Origin: Chara braunii
Lineage: Eukaryota; Streptophyta; Charophyceae; Charales; Characeae
Length of the DNA: 44,133 nucleotides
Assembly: GCA_003427395.1 (NCBI GenBank)
Contig: BFEA01000003.1
Location: 2,383,968-2,428,100, forward strand
Direction: 5' to 3'
Below the pieces are notes generated by a model that did not search any database, was not told the DNA's origin, and saw nothing but the letters and a program-made list of their open reading frames with translations. Position numbers and translations under genes: made by a program. Positions 19,681-30,600 of the stretch are shown in pieces (within the stretch, counting starts at the first letter, position 1; each line of letters begins with the position of its first letter).

Positions 19681-19855
19681 TGAAGCCGCCAGAATTGACG
19701 AACCCGAATATAATGAGAAATTCCGACGAGCGGAAGTTTGGACGGATGAAATCCTGCTGACTAAATTAGCTAGCGAATCGTTGGATAGCCATACGAAGCA
19801 TGGCAGTCGTCGGGCAAGAGATCTCGGGACCACCGATGGATCAACGACCATCTAA
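19478..19855 (+). pseudogene. PHD finger, second tandem copy (open for 125 codons)
   Basis: The frame is open from 19478 to the TAA at 19853-19855. It carries CYFC, a position where the third Cys is Tyr (Y31), C34, H39, C42 and WRCPLC (C54, C57), then an acidic/basic tail (FEAARIDEPEYNEKFRRAEV). It lies between RNase H and integrase in the host element's order. Loss of one zinc ligand probably prevents folding. It has no clear start and would be part of a polyprotein. Confidence 0.65.
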
Positions 19856-19889
19856 AAAAGCGTAAAATAGGCGGATCATGATTATGATT

Positions 19890-20850
19890 GACGGTTCCAC
19901 ATCTGTTTCAACGCTACGATTGGAGCCGATCCGCTCACTGGGAGCAGGCCGCTCACTTTGCGATACGTGTCACGAAAGTAACTATCCATCGAAATCGATG
20001 ATTATGGTTTAATATTCATGAAGATGTCAGACACGTGGTCAGTAACTGTCTTAGTCCGTGTCGCAGATCGAGTGCCGATCCATGAACCAAACACGATAGT
20101 TCCTATAGAAGAAAAGCGTCTTTTTCAGCGTGTCAGCATGAATACGACATCCATTGACGTGCCACCTGGCCCTAACCGTTACAAATATTTGATTTTATTG
20201 GTTTTAATTGATCATCTTTCGAAATACATAGAGGTTTATCCATGCAAAACAAGTAAGGCCTCAAAAATAGCTACCTACATCGATCGATTCCTCAATGCAT
20301 CTGGATATATAAAAAATCTTAGTCGACAAAGAGAATGAGTTCAAGGCTAAAGTAGAGGAACTGTTGACACGTAAAGGCATCGCTCTCCGACACACTACTC
20401 TGCACGTCTCGCTGTCCAATGGACTCGTGCAGAATGTAAATCGCATGATTAAAACCGCCCTACGACGAAACTAGCGGCTAATAACACGCGTCCCTAGCCC
20501 GAGATAGTCTACCAATCATTCGAGTTCACCGGGCCACCCCTCATGAATCGACCAGATTCACCCCCTTTCAGCTATGGACCAACATTATTCCATGTGTCAT
20601 CAACCGAGATGCTTCGAAAATTGTCGAGCCCCGGGGAAAAGACACGTGGGCGTCCCTCAAGGCTAAGGCCAAAAGGCATGCCAAATTAATGGAAAAGGCA
20701 ATCCCTAGATTGGCTTGTAAAAGACAAAGGATGAGTGAGTGGCCCACGGTAGGCAGATTCGCAGTTGCGAGGCTCGGAATGGGAACGTGGCCCGCAATTT
20801 CAGTATAAATTGGGGGACCTGGTTCAGTTAGGTAAATGTGCACGCCCGCT
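19890..20850 (+). pseudogene. Ty3/gypsy integrase, degenerate
   Basis: Fragments in several frames match integrase: a zinc-region tail (WFNIHEDVRHVVSNC), the core start (YKYLILLVLIDHLSKYIEVY), then EFKAKVEELLTRKGI, SNGLVQNVNRMIKTALRR, and a C-terminal part with TPFQLWTNIIP and YKLGDLVQLG. The core is interrupted by a frameshift near 20335. Integrase would insert element cDNA. Confidence 0.82.
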
Positions 20851-20870
20851 CATTGCATGCAAGCAATGTG

Positions 20871-21955
20871 CATCAACACTCATGCACGGAAGCAAGCGTT
20901 CGAGACCCAATGAACCCTAGGGCCACACTCATGTACGCAAATACACCCAAGACCTTCACTCCATGGTGTCACACTCATACGTCCACCAACTTTCTGACAA
21001 TGAAGCATTCAACATCCATAGACACTCACAACCAACGTCATGCATGCGACCGAGTATCCACACTTAGTTTGAGCACACACGACGCTTGGGCAAAGCAGCA
21101 ATGGAGAAGAAGCGAGTCCCTCGCTATTCAAAAATCTCAACAAGACTGGCAGTCCACGTGCGCAGCCACAACCCGATCCGAACGTGAACCAACCATAGCC
21201 ACAAGGCCTTGCCGCTGGCAACCTTCCCGTCTCCGCCACCGCTCAGTCCCTCCGACTGCCTTACCGCAAGTCTACCGCTAGGTCCACCCCATGTCGTCAC
21301 TCCGCCCGTTCCTTGGGCGCGTCGAGCCTGTTCGGTGACGTGGTCTTCGCGCATTGCTCACGCAACATTGCAACCGAGACTAAAAAGAAAGAGAGGAGAG
21401 GGCTGCGTGAATTTATAGCATGGAAGGCGACGGGGCACCACCGTGTAATGTAGGTAGCGAGAGCGTAGATGAGGAGGAGAGAAAGGAAGAAGGTTTCAGT
21501 CTTCCAAAAGGATGGAAGAAGGCGGGATGATAAAAAATTTTGCTCAATTGGGATGGTCGTTCAAGCTACGCGCGTAAGTTGGCTATTGCAGAATTGATTC
21601 GGTCATCCCGACTGACGACCAATCAATCGTGCCAAAGGTAAGGATCAGAAGAAGGGTTTGGGGGAAGACGGAAAGGTTCGTTGAGAAGAGCCCTCGCAGA
21701 AAGGAAGTTGGCGCGCGCACGCAAAGCGGCGCACACAAAGCGGGAAGCAAGTTCGTGTGGCAAGCAAGAATTCAAAAAGGGGCGTGCACACACGGTTTGT
21801 AAAGAAAAAATAAAAAAGGCCGTTAACAGAAATCCATAACCGCTTCTTGAAAGTTCCTGCATGGTCGCTAATCGAGCGCGCAGAACTAATTAGAACCAGG
21901 ACAGGGGCAATCCCGAGAGATGCATGCATTTGGTCCTCGAAAATTCAGCAACAGA
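20871..21955. other. No recognisable gene
   Basis: A 147-codon plus frame (20838-21281) and minus frames near 21009-21354 and 21623-21929 have no recognised domain and overlap each other. The sequence is non-repetitive. It may include the 3' end of the gypsy element and the 3' end of the LINE. Confidence 0.5.
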
Positions 21956-21959
21956 CTCC

Positions 21960-23430
21960 TTTTTTCGAAATCAGTCAAGATCCGTACATCGGGGGCCCAC
22001 TTCGGTTTTAGACCGAAGCGTACATGAAGTTGCGAGGTACGCAGCTTGGCTAACCACAGACTCGTTCCCAGAAGCCTCTGGCAACGATGCATTCCCACCA
22101 GAGGTGGTTAGAATCTTCCAGAGGCTCGTTGGGGCAAACACCATAGCATGGGTTGATGTCCATACGTTTATCTGCACACTAGGCTGTGGTTGGCACACAC
22201 GAGTGCAGGTGCAACCACTGCAGACCCGAGAGCTTCACTTCCAAAATGCTCTGCAGCAGGGTGATGTACATGTCCACCCAGACTGTAGAGAATCGTGTAG
22301 TCCATATTGATGATTGGTTCTTCCTCCTCCATGCGTTCCACATATCGATGTGCAGAGTGGAGGCCTGGGAGCGTAGGGCGTACCCCTCTCAAAGAGTAAT
22401 CTTCGATAAGTATCTCTTGGGAACTGGCTGAATCCTCCGCTGGGTTCAAGCCTGTCCTGAGGGCGTCCACTCTCCACTATTCCTTGGGAACGCCCTCCAT
22501 TAACAAGTTGAATATCCTGCGTCCGTTAATCATATTATCAAAAACCGAGATCTCTTTCAGCTTCAGGTTCTCTTCTCTTTTTTGATCGGCGGTAGTTGTG
22601 CCCGTTAACAAACCCCAATTTTAGGAAACGTATAGGCCACTACAGGAGCGCCCAAATTTATCCGACTAGAAATGTTTGTACTCTATTTTTTACGTGGTTG
22701 ATAGCTGGGCCAATTACTGGTGGTTTAAGAAGAGCATTTTTTTGGTGTTCCCTCTTGCTGAGACCTTTCTTACTGTTTGTCCTCTCGGACAAAGCAGCCG
22801 GCTGTTGGTTTGTAGTTACTCCAGCTGGAGTATAGACTGCCTGACAGACCTTTGTGTCCACCATGAGCCAACATGGCATTTGGGAGTCTGTTTCTTCAAG
22901 GTGAATATCCAGTTGCTGGGAACGGTTTGGATAAGCTGCAACATGCGTTCCTCTACTCTCTGCAGGCCTCTTAACTTCTCTTTGAGGACTGTGGCAGGTA
23001 TCCAATTTCCTATCCGCTCGTCCACCAGGTGTCGTACTTGCCAAATTCCTCTCTGCATCCACTTCCTTGAAAAGTTGTCGAACTTGTTGGCTACGGAGAA
23101 GGTGTTACCATCTGTGTCAGTAATAGCGGGGTGATCACACAGGCAAGTATTAAGTATTTCCAGGTCAGTAATTGGTGGATGTAGAGTATGGGGAACAAGG
23201 CAGGTCCACGCTTTTAATATGGCGTTCCAGGTAGCTGAGTTTGTGGCTGTGACGAGGGGATACATCAACATGGCCTGCTGTACAGCCTCTGGGTCCCTCA
23301 AGTCTCACTGTTTCGCTAGGAGTGTTTGTGCCAGGATGTTGCATACCGTAAAGGTGCAGACCAAATCAAGAACCGACCTCTCTCACATAGTACAAGATAG
23401 CACAACGGAAGGCTTAAATACCAATGATCC
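21960..23430 (-). pseudogene. LINE (non-LTR) polyprotein remnant, C-terminal half
   Basis: In sense order on the minus strand, 23301-22816 reads SATWNAILKAWTCLVPHTLH, then DLEILNTCLCDHPAITDTDG, FDNFSRKWMQRGIWQVRHLV and NWIPATVL. This pattern is typical of the region after the RT in L1-like plant LINEs. Further on, about 22165-22080 reads VCPNEPLEDSNHLWWECIVA followed by RGFWERV, like the zinc-finger (zf-RVT) end of such proteins. Frameshifts separate the parts and the RT itself is missing, as in a 5'-truncated insertion. No poly-A tail was located. Confidence 0.7.
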
Positions 23431-23775
23431 GAACAGTCAAGGTCGCAATGCAGCCCAAACATACATCATCATCATTCCATGGTGTGAAGGGGTCTGGCGC
23501 TCACACAGGAGGAATGCGCCAGTCCCCAACCATACACAAACGAAGAAGAGGGGGGTTGACGAAGAAGCGGGGAAGATGGGAATGTCGTCAACACCAAGTC
23601 TTCGGCACAGGTCCCAAATAATCCCTCGTCAAATGTTTGAATCCCCATGTCAAGTCTGAATCCACTATCGTCATGTCCCAAAGTCACCAATCTCTCTCTC
23701 TCGTGGTCTGCAGGTACTGAGAAGTTAAGGAACGACAGGGTGAGGAGGGAATGGTGGACTTAGAAGAGGAAGATG

Positions 23776-23779
<4 letters not shown>

Positions 23780-23807
<28 letters not shown>

Positions 23808-23940
23808 CGGTACTAACCTGTGAAGGTGGCGCCTTGTTGCAGGTACCTCGACGACGAAGCTGGAGCTATGGCGCCACAGGTAAGTCTCCCTGGCGTCCGC
23901 CAACCATCTCTCTCTCTCCACTACTACTCTAGCTCCTAAT
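23780..23940. repeat. TC microsatellites around a possible micro-exon
   Basis: TC runs at 23780-23808 and about 23908-23918. Between them TTGCAG (ending about 23840), 37 bases, then GTAAGT mimics an acceptor-exon-donor arrangement. No coding context supports it. Confidence 0.4.
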
Positions 23941-24045
23941 AGCGCCCAACGTTGAGGACTACTACTAAAGCTACTACTACTATTGCAGCGCTCCTCCAGA
24001 GTGCTGCTGCCAAATCCTGAAGACTGCCTCCTGCCTCCTGCACGT

Positions 24046-24553
24046 GAAGTGTCTGGGAAGTTCCTATGAACTACCTCGTGACTGTCTGCAGCCTGTAGGG
24101 CGGGCCAGTCTTATATAGTGCTGGCCCCTCCAGGAGGCTGCTCTTGCCAATGCCAAAACGTGCCAGATGCTGGTGTTGAAGTTCAACCAAGTGTTGTATT
24201 GAAAACAGGCCAAAAATGGCCTGTGCTAAAAACCTGGTCTGGTGCCTAAGTTTCAGGGCAGGTTGATCTTATGAGGGCCTGAAAATGGCCCTCCGTTTCA
24301 GGCTGAAACGACTCAAGGCCTTGAAGGCCCTGTTTTAGGCTGAAACGACATAGGGCCTGCAGACCCTCGTTTTCAGGCTTTCGGGCTGACGACACAGGGC
24401 CTGTAAGCCCTTGTTTTCAGGCTTTTAGGATGAAAACGACACAGGCTTTTAGGCTGAAAATGACATAGGGCCTGTAGGCCCTTGTTTTCAGGCTTTTAGG
24501 CTAAGAACGCTGGTCGGGCCCTGCAGCCCCGTGTGGCTGCGTAGTATGCCGCA
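24046..24553 (-). repeat. 3' LTR of the chromovirus (minimum extent)
   Basis: In sense it begins with TGCGGCATAC at 24553 right after the polypurine tract. It contains a TATA box at 24111-24120 and about five diverged 50-bp units with TTTTCAGGCTTTTAGG and GGCCTGTAGGCCC (24290-24510). The lower boundary is only as far as homology with the other copy, which is truncated there by the deletion. Confidence 0.85.
24111..24120 (-). promoter_or_regulatory. LTR TATA box (CACTATATAA)
   Basis: CACTATATAA on the minus strand is conserved in the other LTR (26173-26183), the expected pol II promoter position inside an LTR. Confidence 0.6.
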
Positions 24554-24570
24554 CCCCCCCCTCCTTGAAA
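24554..24570 (-). promoter_or_regulatory. Polypurine tract of the chromovirus
   Basis: On the minus strand AAGGAGGGGGGG is directly followed by TG of the 3' LTR, the site where plus-strand DNA synthesis is primed. Confidence 0.75.
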
Positions 24571-24725
24571 GATCGAGCTGACCTGCGAGGGCGAAGCTGT
24601 CTGTCTGAGGAAGGAACCATAGTCCAGGTGGGAGGGGCAGGTCGTGAAGTTCCCTGAGCTAACCTTTGTCGCTCGTAGTGAGCGTAGATCAACGGTGCGG
24701 ATGCTTTCAAATCTGCTTCTGAAAT

Positions 24726-25766
24726 CTATTGAGTGTCGTCGGGATTGCACACTTTGAATATAATTTTGTATTGTCGAGGCTTGTTGCCGTACTTGCGATC
24801 CGTGATGACGTGGTCAACTTCCTGATGACCATCCATAGATGGAGGATCTTGCGATCGTCGGCCCGGGAAGTCGTCACTCTTAGCTGGTGTATATGTCGAC
24901 AGCTTCGAGGCGTCAAAGACTGGACGGACCGTCAGATGCGGGGGGCTGTTGATCACAAATGAGGGGCCATCAGGCTCATCGCCCGTGGCTGATGTTACGG
25001 GCCATGGTCCAAAACACTTGAGTAGTTTGCACGAAACATCCTGCTCAAGTGCAAACTCTTCCGCGGAGACCCAAACCAGATCACTGGCGCAAATGGGACA
25101 TGGCACGCGACGCCTGTTGGCTTGCTGCTGCATGCGAACTTGAGCCTTTTGCATGTTCGCGCGGGCTTGAGCCAACAATTCCCTGTACTTCCGAACGGAA
25201 GCGGGGGAGCAAGCAGCCTCTATGTCGACTGTTCGTGGGAGAAGAAGATCAACGAAGACACGATCTTTTTGGCTACCGTGGTGCAACTCGAATGGAGTCA
25301 CCCCGATCGCCGGATGCAACGAAGTGTTGTAGGCGAACTCGATGTCGGGGAGGCGGTCAACCCAATCTTTCTGATCCGAACGGATGAGCGTACGAAGCAT
25401 CATTTGAGCAGTTTGATGTGCCTGCTCCGTTTGCCCGTCCGTTTGTGGATGCCGAGTCAAACTTGGTTTCATCTTCGTGCCGGATTCCTGCATGAGAGAA
25501 GTCCAAAATGCCGACATGAAGCGAGTGTCGCGGTCGCTGACGATGTCTTCCGGTATGCCATGGCTGCAAATCCAGCCAGTGTGTAAGAGGTGCGCAAGTT
25601 CGGGAGCCATGGCGTAGTACTTGCAAGGGAGAAACCGCGCACACTTACTCAAACGGTCAACGCCCGTGAGGATGCCGTCATGCCCGAGGCGATCGTGGGG
25701 AAACGGTCCGGTGACGTCCATGGCAATGGAGAGGCCGGGTTCCCGTGGGATAGGCATCGGGTGCAA
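24726..25766 (-). pseudogene. Chromovirus integrase core with chromodomain-like C-terminus
   Basis: The 346-codon frame holds a complete DDE core: D17 (AMDVTGPFP), D78 (VSDRDTRF) and E114 (TDGQTEQ), with exact D-35-E spacing. FAYNTSLHPAIGVTPFEL follows. The C-terminus (VDHVITDRKYGNKPRQYKII then CNPDD) matches the first two-thirds of a chromodomain and stops just before the usual Trp-Glu-Pro. The frame itself is intact, but the element lacks the rest of pol, and the zinc region is cut off by a stop at 25878. Integrase would insert element cDNA, with the chromodomain steering it. Confidence 0.88.
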
Positions 25767-26108
25767 CTCGCCGTAAGGATTGCGGTTGCGGGGCTTGCTT
25801 CGTCGGCAAACTTCGCAGGAGTCGCAATACCGAGTGACATCGGTAATGAGGTCGGGCCAAAGGAATCGTTGCCGAAGTCATGCAATAGTGCGATTGACTC
25901 CGAAATGACCGGCGAGTCGTGAGTCATGGTACTCGCCGAGAAGGCGAGTCCGAAGACGACGGTCTCGTGGGACACATAATAAGTCCTTGCCCCACGAGTG
26001 GAGGAGCAAGTAACCGTCGACGATGCGATAGTGGCTGGCCGGCGAGTGATCCGAAGATAGTTGCGCATACAACGTGGCAAAATCCGGATCGGACTTATAG
26101 CCTCGGAC
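25767..26108 (-). pseudogene. Chromovirus integrase zinc-finger (HHCC) region
   Basis: Reads RLLGEYHDSRLAGHFGVNRT, a stop (25878-25880), then FLWPDLITDVTRYCDSCEVC: the H-H-C-C ligands are all present. Upstream is the RNase H/integrase spacer (RIVDGYLLL). At about 26109 it runs into LTR sequence, marking a deletion breakpoint. Confidence 0.85.
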
Positions 26109-26631
26109 GAAGTGCCTGGGAAGTTCCCATGAACTACCTCGTGGCTGTCTGCAGCCTGTAGGGCGGGCCAATCTTATATAGTGTTGGACCGTCCAGGAGA
26201 CTGCTCTTGCCAATGCCAAAACGTGCCAGACCCTGGCGTTGAAGTTCAACCGAGGGTTGTCTTGAAAACAGGCCAAAAATGGCCTGTGCTAAAACCCTGG
26301 TCTGGTGCCTAAGTTTCAGGGCAGGTCGGTCTTATGAGGGCCCGAAAATGACCCTCCGTTTCAGGCTGAAAAGACTCAGGGCCTGGAAGGCTCTGTTTTA
26401 GGTTGAAACGACATAGGGCCTGCAGGCCCTCGTTTTCAGGCTTTCAAGCTGACGACACAAGGCCTTTAAGCCCTTGTTTTCAGGCTTTTAGGCTGAAAAC
26501 GACACATGGTCTGTAAGCCCTTGTTTTCAGGGTTTTAGGCTGAAAACGACACAGGGCCTGTAGGCCCTTGTTTTTACTACTTTTTAGGCTTTTAGGCTGA
26601 GAACGCTGGTCGGGCCCTTCAGGCCCGTGTG
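26109..26631 (-). repeat. 5' LTR of the chromovirus, truncated at both ends
   Basis: Aligned with 24046-24535. It has one extra 50-bp internal unit and a TTTTTACTACTTTTT insertion near 26570. Its outer end diverges after GTGTG at 26631, about 20 bases short of the TG terminus in the 3' LTR. Confidence 0.85.
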
Positions 26632-27368
26632 CCACACAGGATCATCCACGGTTGGAGGGTGGCTACACTGAGCACTCTTATTGGCTATTTGGCCAGTAAA
26701 GCGCCGTTCTGCTTTTCTGGGTCCTGTATACCCAATCTCCCCTTTTCTTTCTTTTCCGTTATTTCCCACCAAGCGACCTTGTTGATGCAAGAGGAGACAC
26801 TAGAGTCTGCCTTCGATAGATAGTGTGTGATTAGTTGTCTGACGAGGTTTGCAGATTCAGGCCGGAGGACCTTGATCGATAGAATCTACCAGCCTTTAGA
26901 GGATTGTGCAGTTAGCTATCAGGGCTCTGCCGAACAGGGATAAGAATGAGCCTTTGGAGCATTTGGAGCAGGCGTCTCGGATGCTGTTTTTGAGGACGCT
27001 TGATACCTGTTCTAAGGGACTTACTGGTTTTTTTTGTCAAGAGAATGTCCTGAAAATATGCTAAGACATACTCATACCACCCTCCAGGTTAGATTTTAAT
27101 GGGGCATTACTCGCGAAAGAATGTGATAGTTCTCTTATTGGTGACTTATTCTCTCCGAGAAGAGGTTTTCAATATGTCTCATGATTAAACCTAACACTAG
27201 TAATAGTTTGTGTTTGTTGATGTCAGTCATTTTTTTTTGTTTGTGTTGTTATACTTGAATAAGGTACAATTTGGCCTACGCTCTCGTTTGTTCAAATGTC
27301 TAGTCGTGGGGTGCATATGAAATTGGGTGTTCAGTCATACAATGTTCCGCTTCCAAAATTATGCTAAA
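26632..27368. other. No recognisable gene
   Basis: Non-repetitive sequence with only short frames. Nothing was identified on either strand. Confidence 0.6.
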
Positions 27369-27556
27369 CTGGTAAGCGAAGAAGACAACGACCAAGTGCA
27401 TCATTACCCGGCTTGGCGTGCTAAGGTATACACCTGCGACCTTCCATCCTGGTAAGCGAAGAAGACAACGACCAGGTGCATCATTATCCGGCTTGGCGAG
27501 CTGAGGCATACACCGGCTTCCTTCCATCCTGGTAAGCGAAGAAGACAACGACCAAG
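27369..27556. repeat. 80-bp minisatellite, 2.3 copies
   Basis: CTGGTAAGCGAAGAAGACAA starts at 27369, 27449 and 27529. The third copy is truncated after GACCAAG. Confidence 0.92.
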
Positions 27557-28059
27557 CGATTATTCAAATTCTGAATGAGCAGGCACATTTATTTTTAGAA
27601 AGTTTTATATTCACATTTGGGAATTGCCAGCACGGGTTTTCTTCCCAGTGTTGATGGGCCCTTACAAGGTTGACCATCTTGCTGTCAGCCATAACCAGAT
27701 CAGAACCAGCGTGGATACACAGTGATCCCTGGAACTCTTAACCACCTTCTTCCCAAAAATCCTTGGCACACCCCATTTCTCGCACCTTCCAGGGGCGTTT
27801 CTCCACTCTGAACGAAAAACAGTTTCTCGCACCTTCCAGGTTGCCATGGCGGAAAGACTTAAAAGGCAGTTTCTGACACTCCACATGCTTCTGCAGTGAA
27901 CAACCAAAATGCATGGAAACTACGCGGCATGCATTTTTCACGCGGCTCTGTTTTCTCATTTCTGATGGTAATGGGCACTCTGAGGGAGTAAAGGGAGGGG
28001 GGGGGGGGCAACCCTCTCATCTCGGCCATGGCATACAAAAAGAAAGCCTCAGGATTGAA
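27557..28059. other. No recognisable gene; short duplicated phrase
   Basis: TTTCTCGCACCTTCCAGG occurs twice (about 27776 and 27822). Otherwise unassigned. Confidence 0.6.
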
Positions 28060-28079
28060 TGGAGAAGAAAAAGGTAGAT

Positions 28080-28597
28080 GAAGAAGAGCATTGCCCTTAC
28101 TTCCCAAGCTTCCTCTGTATTGACAGCGGGAGTAAGAAAACTTCAAAAGAAGAAGAAGAAGAAGTTACTGTAGGAGAAGAAGAAGAAGAAGGGGAAGAAG
28201 AGAGAAGAAGAAGGAGAAGAAGAAGGAGAAGAAGAAGGAGAAGAAGAGGGAGAAGAAGAAGACAAAGGAGAAGAAGAAGGAGAAGGAGAAGAAGAAGGAG
28301 AAGCATTGCCCTTACTTCCCAAGCTTCATCTCTATCGACAGCGGGAGAAATCAGATTACTTCAGAAGACGAAGAAGGAGAAGAATTGCCCTTATTCCCCA
28401 GCTTCATCTCTATCGACAGAGGCAGTGATTCGGATTACCTGGCAAGGATTTGCAGGAGAAAAAGATGAAGGAGAAGAGAAGGGAAGGAGTATTGCCCTTT
28501 ACAAGCCTCATTTCTATGGAAAGTGGTAGTAATTCGGATTACTTCGCAAGGAGGTCAAGGAGAAGCAGCAGCAGCAGCAGAAGAAGAAGAAGAAGAA

Positions 28598-28636
<39 letters not shown>

Positions 28637-28800
28637 ATGTAGTGTCACATGAACTTCACTGCCATCCTCACTGAAAGTGATTCAGATTACCTCGACAAGA
28701 AGAAGAAGAAGAAGAAGAAGAAGAAGAAGAAGAAGAAGAAGAAGAAGAAGAAGAAGAAGAGCATTGCCCTCCACATCTGTTTATATCAGCAATGATTTGG
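28080..28800. repeat. GAA-rich triplet array interleaved with a degenerate 60-70-bp unit
   Basis: Runs of GAA, CAG and GAT triplets separate about six copies of a unit with GCATTGCCCTTACTTCCC, AAGCTTCATCTCTATC and GATTCGGATTACTTCGCAAG. One reading gives short acidic strings; the minus reading resembles the C-terminal end of the TBL protein (IEMKLGK). It is probably a minisatellite seeded by a gene fragment. The arginine- and glutamate-rich frames across it are repeat artefacts. Confidence 0.8.
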
Positions 28801-28804
28801 ACTA

Positions 28805-29062
28805 CTTTGCGAGATTCATTTCCATCAGCATTCGAAACAATTAGAGGGCAAATCATTACGTTGCACTTTTACAGTAGCTCATGCACATTATTTTTTTCAT
28901 CCTCCTCGTGCACATCAGCAGCACTACTTCTCTTCACTAACTTTGCGAGACTCGGTTTCATTTCCATCAATCAACATCAGCAGCTATTCGTTGCAAGTAT
29001 TTGACACACCAAGCAGGCAACATCAGCAGTTATCTGTTCGGCGTATCTGGCACGCCGAAAAG
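28805..29062 (-). pseudogene. TBL C-terminal fragments, multiple decayed copies
   Basis: On the minus strand 28805-28831 encodes MLMEMNLAK, identical to the end of the TBL protein at 33848-35914. Sequence at about 28934-29000 and 29030-29062 reads GVSNTCNE and GVPDTPN with LLML, both diverged versions of the TBL GVPDTWNEILLML block after the catalytic Asp-x-x-His. These are duplicated gene ends with stops, not working genes. Confidence 0.6.
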
Positions 29063-29550
29063 GCTTCAGGTTAGGTGTTTCCAATCGAAGCACAAGCACA
29101 TGATAGAAGAACACCCCTGAAATGGCTCCTTTTGCCAAGGCTCCATCTATTGGTGGGGAGCTGCACCAAACTGGATTCAGCATCCCTCATCATACAAACA
29201 CAGCATTCAAACATCCACTTTACAAGTTCCTCCTAGAAAGCCTCCTCTTTCTTTCTCGGGCAATGGATGTATTTGCGACCACAATGCATTGCAAACTTGC
29301 ACATAAATCTCACACATTTCCGAAAACACAGTAAACACACATGGAATAAGACTCCAAAAATAGTCTCGCTCGGCAATCAACAGAAGGAAACTGAATTGTC
29401 TCCTCCAAACACAGCAGCTATGGTCGTTCAAACTTCAAACAACACACAGGTAACTTAGTCTGTCGTTCAAACAACAGAAAAGGTAAGTTTCTCGCTCTCA
29501 CATGTATTCTCGCTGCCTACTTCTATCTTTACACATGCCTTGCTCGTTCC
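29063..29550. other. No recognisable gene
   Basis: Short frames only. Unassigned sequence leading into the TC microsatellite. Confidence 0.6.
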
Positions 29551-29565
29551 TCCCTGAATGTTTTT

Positions 29566-29568
<3 letters not shown>

Positions 29569-29650
<82 letters not shown>

Positions 29651-30600
29651 NNNNNNNNNNNNNNNNNNNNNNNNNNNNNNNNNNNNNNNNNNNNNNNNNN
29701 NNNNNNNNNNNNNNNNNNNNNNNNNNNNNNNNNNNNNNNNNNNNNNNNNNNNNNNNNNNNNNNNNNNNNNNNNNNNNNNNNNNNNNNNNNNNNNNNNNNN
29801 NNNNNNNNNNNNNNNNNNNNNNNNNNNNNNNNNNNNNNNNNNNNNNNNNNNNNNNNNNNNNNNNNNNNNNNNNNNNNNNNNNNNNNNNNNNNNNNNNNNN
29901 NNNNNNNNNNNNNNNNNNNNNNNNNNNNNNNNNNNNNNNNNNNNNNNNNNNNNNNNNNNNNNNNNNNNNNNNNNNNNNNNNNNNNNNNNNNNNNNNNNNN
30001 NNNNNNNNNNNNNNNNNNNNNNNNNNNNNNNNNNNNNNNNNNNNNNNNNNNNNNNNNNNNNNNNNNNNNNNNNNNNNNNNNNNNNNNNNNNNNNNNNNNN
30101 NNNNNNNNNNNNNNNNNNNNNNNNNNNNNNNNNNNNNNNNNNNNNNNNNNNNNNNNNNNNNNNNNNNNNNNNNNNNNNNNNNNNNNNNNNNNNNNNNNNN
30201 NNNNNNNNNNNNNNNNNNNNNNNNNNNNNNNNNNNNNNNNNNNNNNNNNNNNNNNNNNNNNNNNNNNNNNNNNNNNNNNNNNNNNNNNNNNNNNNNNNNN
30301 NNNNNNNNNNNNNNNNNNNNNNNNNNNNNNNNNNNNNNNNNNNNNNNNNNNNNNNNNNNNNNNNNNNNNNNNNNNNNNNNNNNNNNNNNNNNNNNNNNNN
30401 NNNNNNNNNNNNNNNNNNNNNNNNNNNNNNNNNNNNNNNNNNNNNNNNNNNNNNNNNNNNNNNNNNNNNNNNNNNNNNNNNNNNNNNNNNNNNNNNNNNN
30501 NNNNNNNNNNNNNNNNNNNNNNNNNNNNNNNNNNNNNNNNNNNNNNNNNNNNNNNNNNNNNNNNNNNNNNNNNNNNNNNNNNNNNNNNNNNNNNNNNNNN

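Larger units (their letters stand above)
17755..20870 (+). mobile_element. Degenerate Ty3/gypsy LTR retrotransposon with an internal PHD finger
   Basis: Plus-strand order: reverse transcriptase (about 17870-18500), RNase H (about 18720-19110), PHD-finger segment (tandem duplicate, 19275-19855), integrase zinc region (about 19900-20030), integrase core (about 20130-20460) and C-terminal region (to about 20830). RT-RH-INT order marks it as Ty3/gypsy. Many stops and frameshifts throughout. No matching LTR pair was found in the flanks, so its ends are not placed. Confidence 0.85.
24046..26631 (-). mobile_element. Internally deleted Ty3/gypsy chromovirus, two LTRs plus integrase
   Basis: Two copies of a roughly 0.5-kb sequence (24046-24553 and 26109-26631), with the same orientation and TATA boxes, flank an integrase with a chromodomain-like end. 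The 5' LTR joins directly to the integrase zinc-finger region at about 26109, so gag, protease, RT and RNase H are deleted. A polypurine tract precedes the 3' LTR. Chromoviruses carry a C-terminal chromodomain that targets heterochromatin. Confidence 0.88.

Noticed and set aside
27369-27556. CRISPR-like array
   Set aside because: Whole 80-bp units repeat without distinct spacers, and the genome is eukaryotic.
28059-28529. Arg/Glu-rich 156-residue protein
   Set aside because: It follows GAA triplet repeats in one frame and has no other content.
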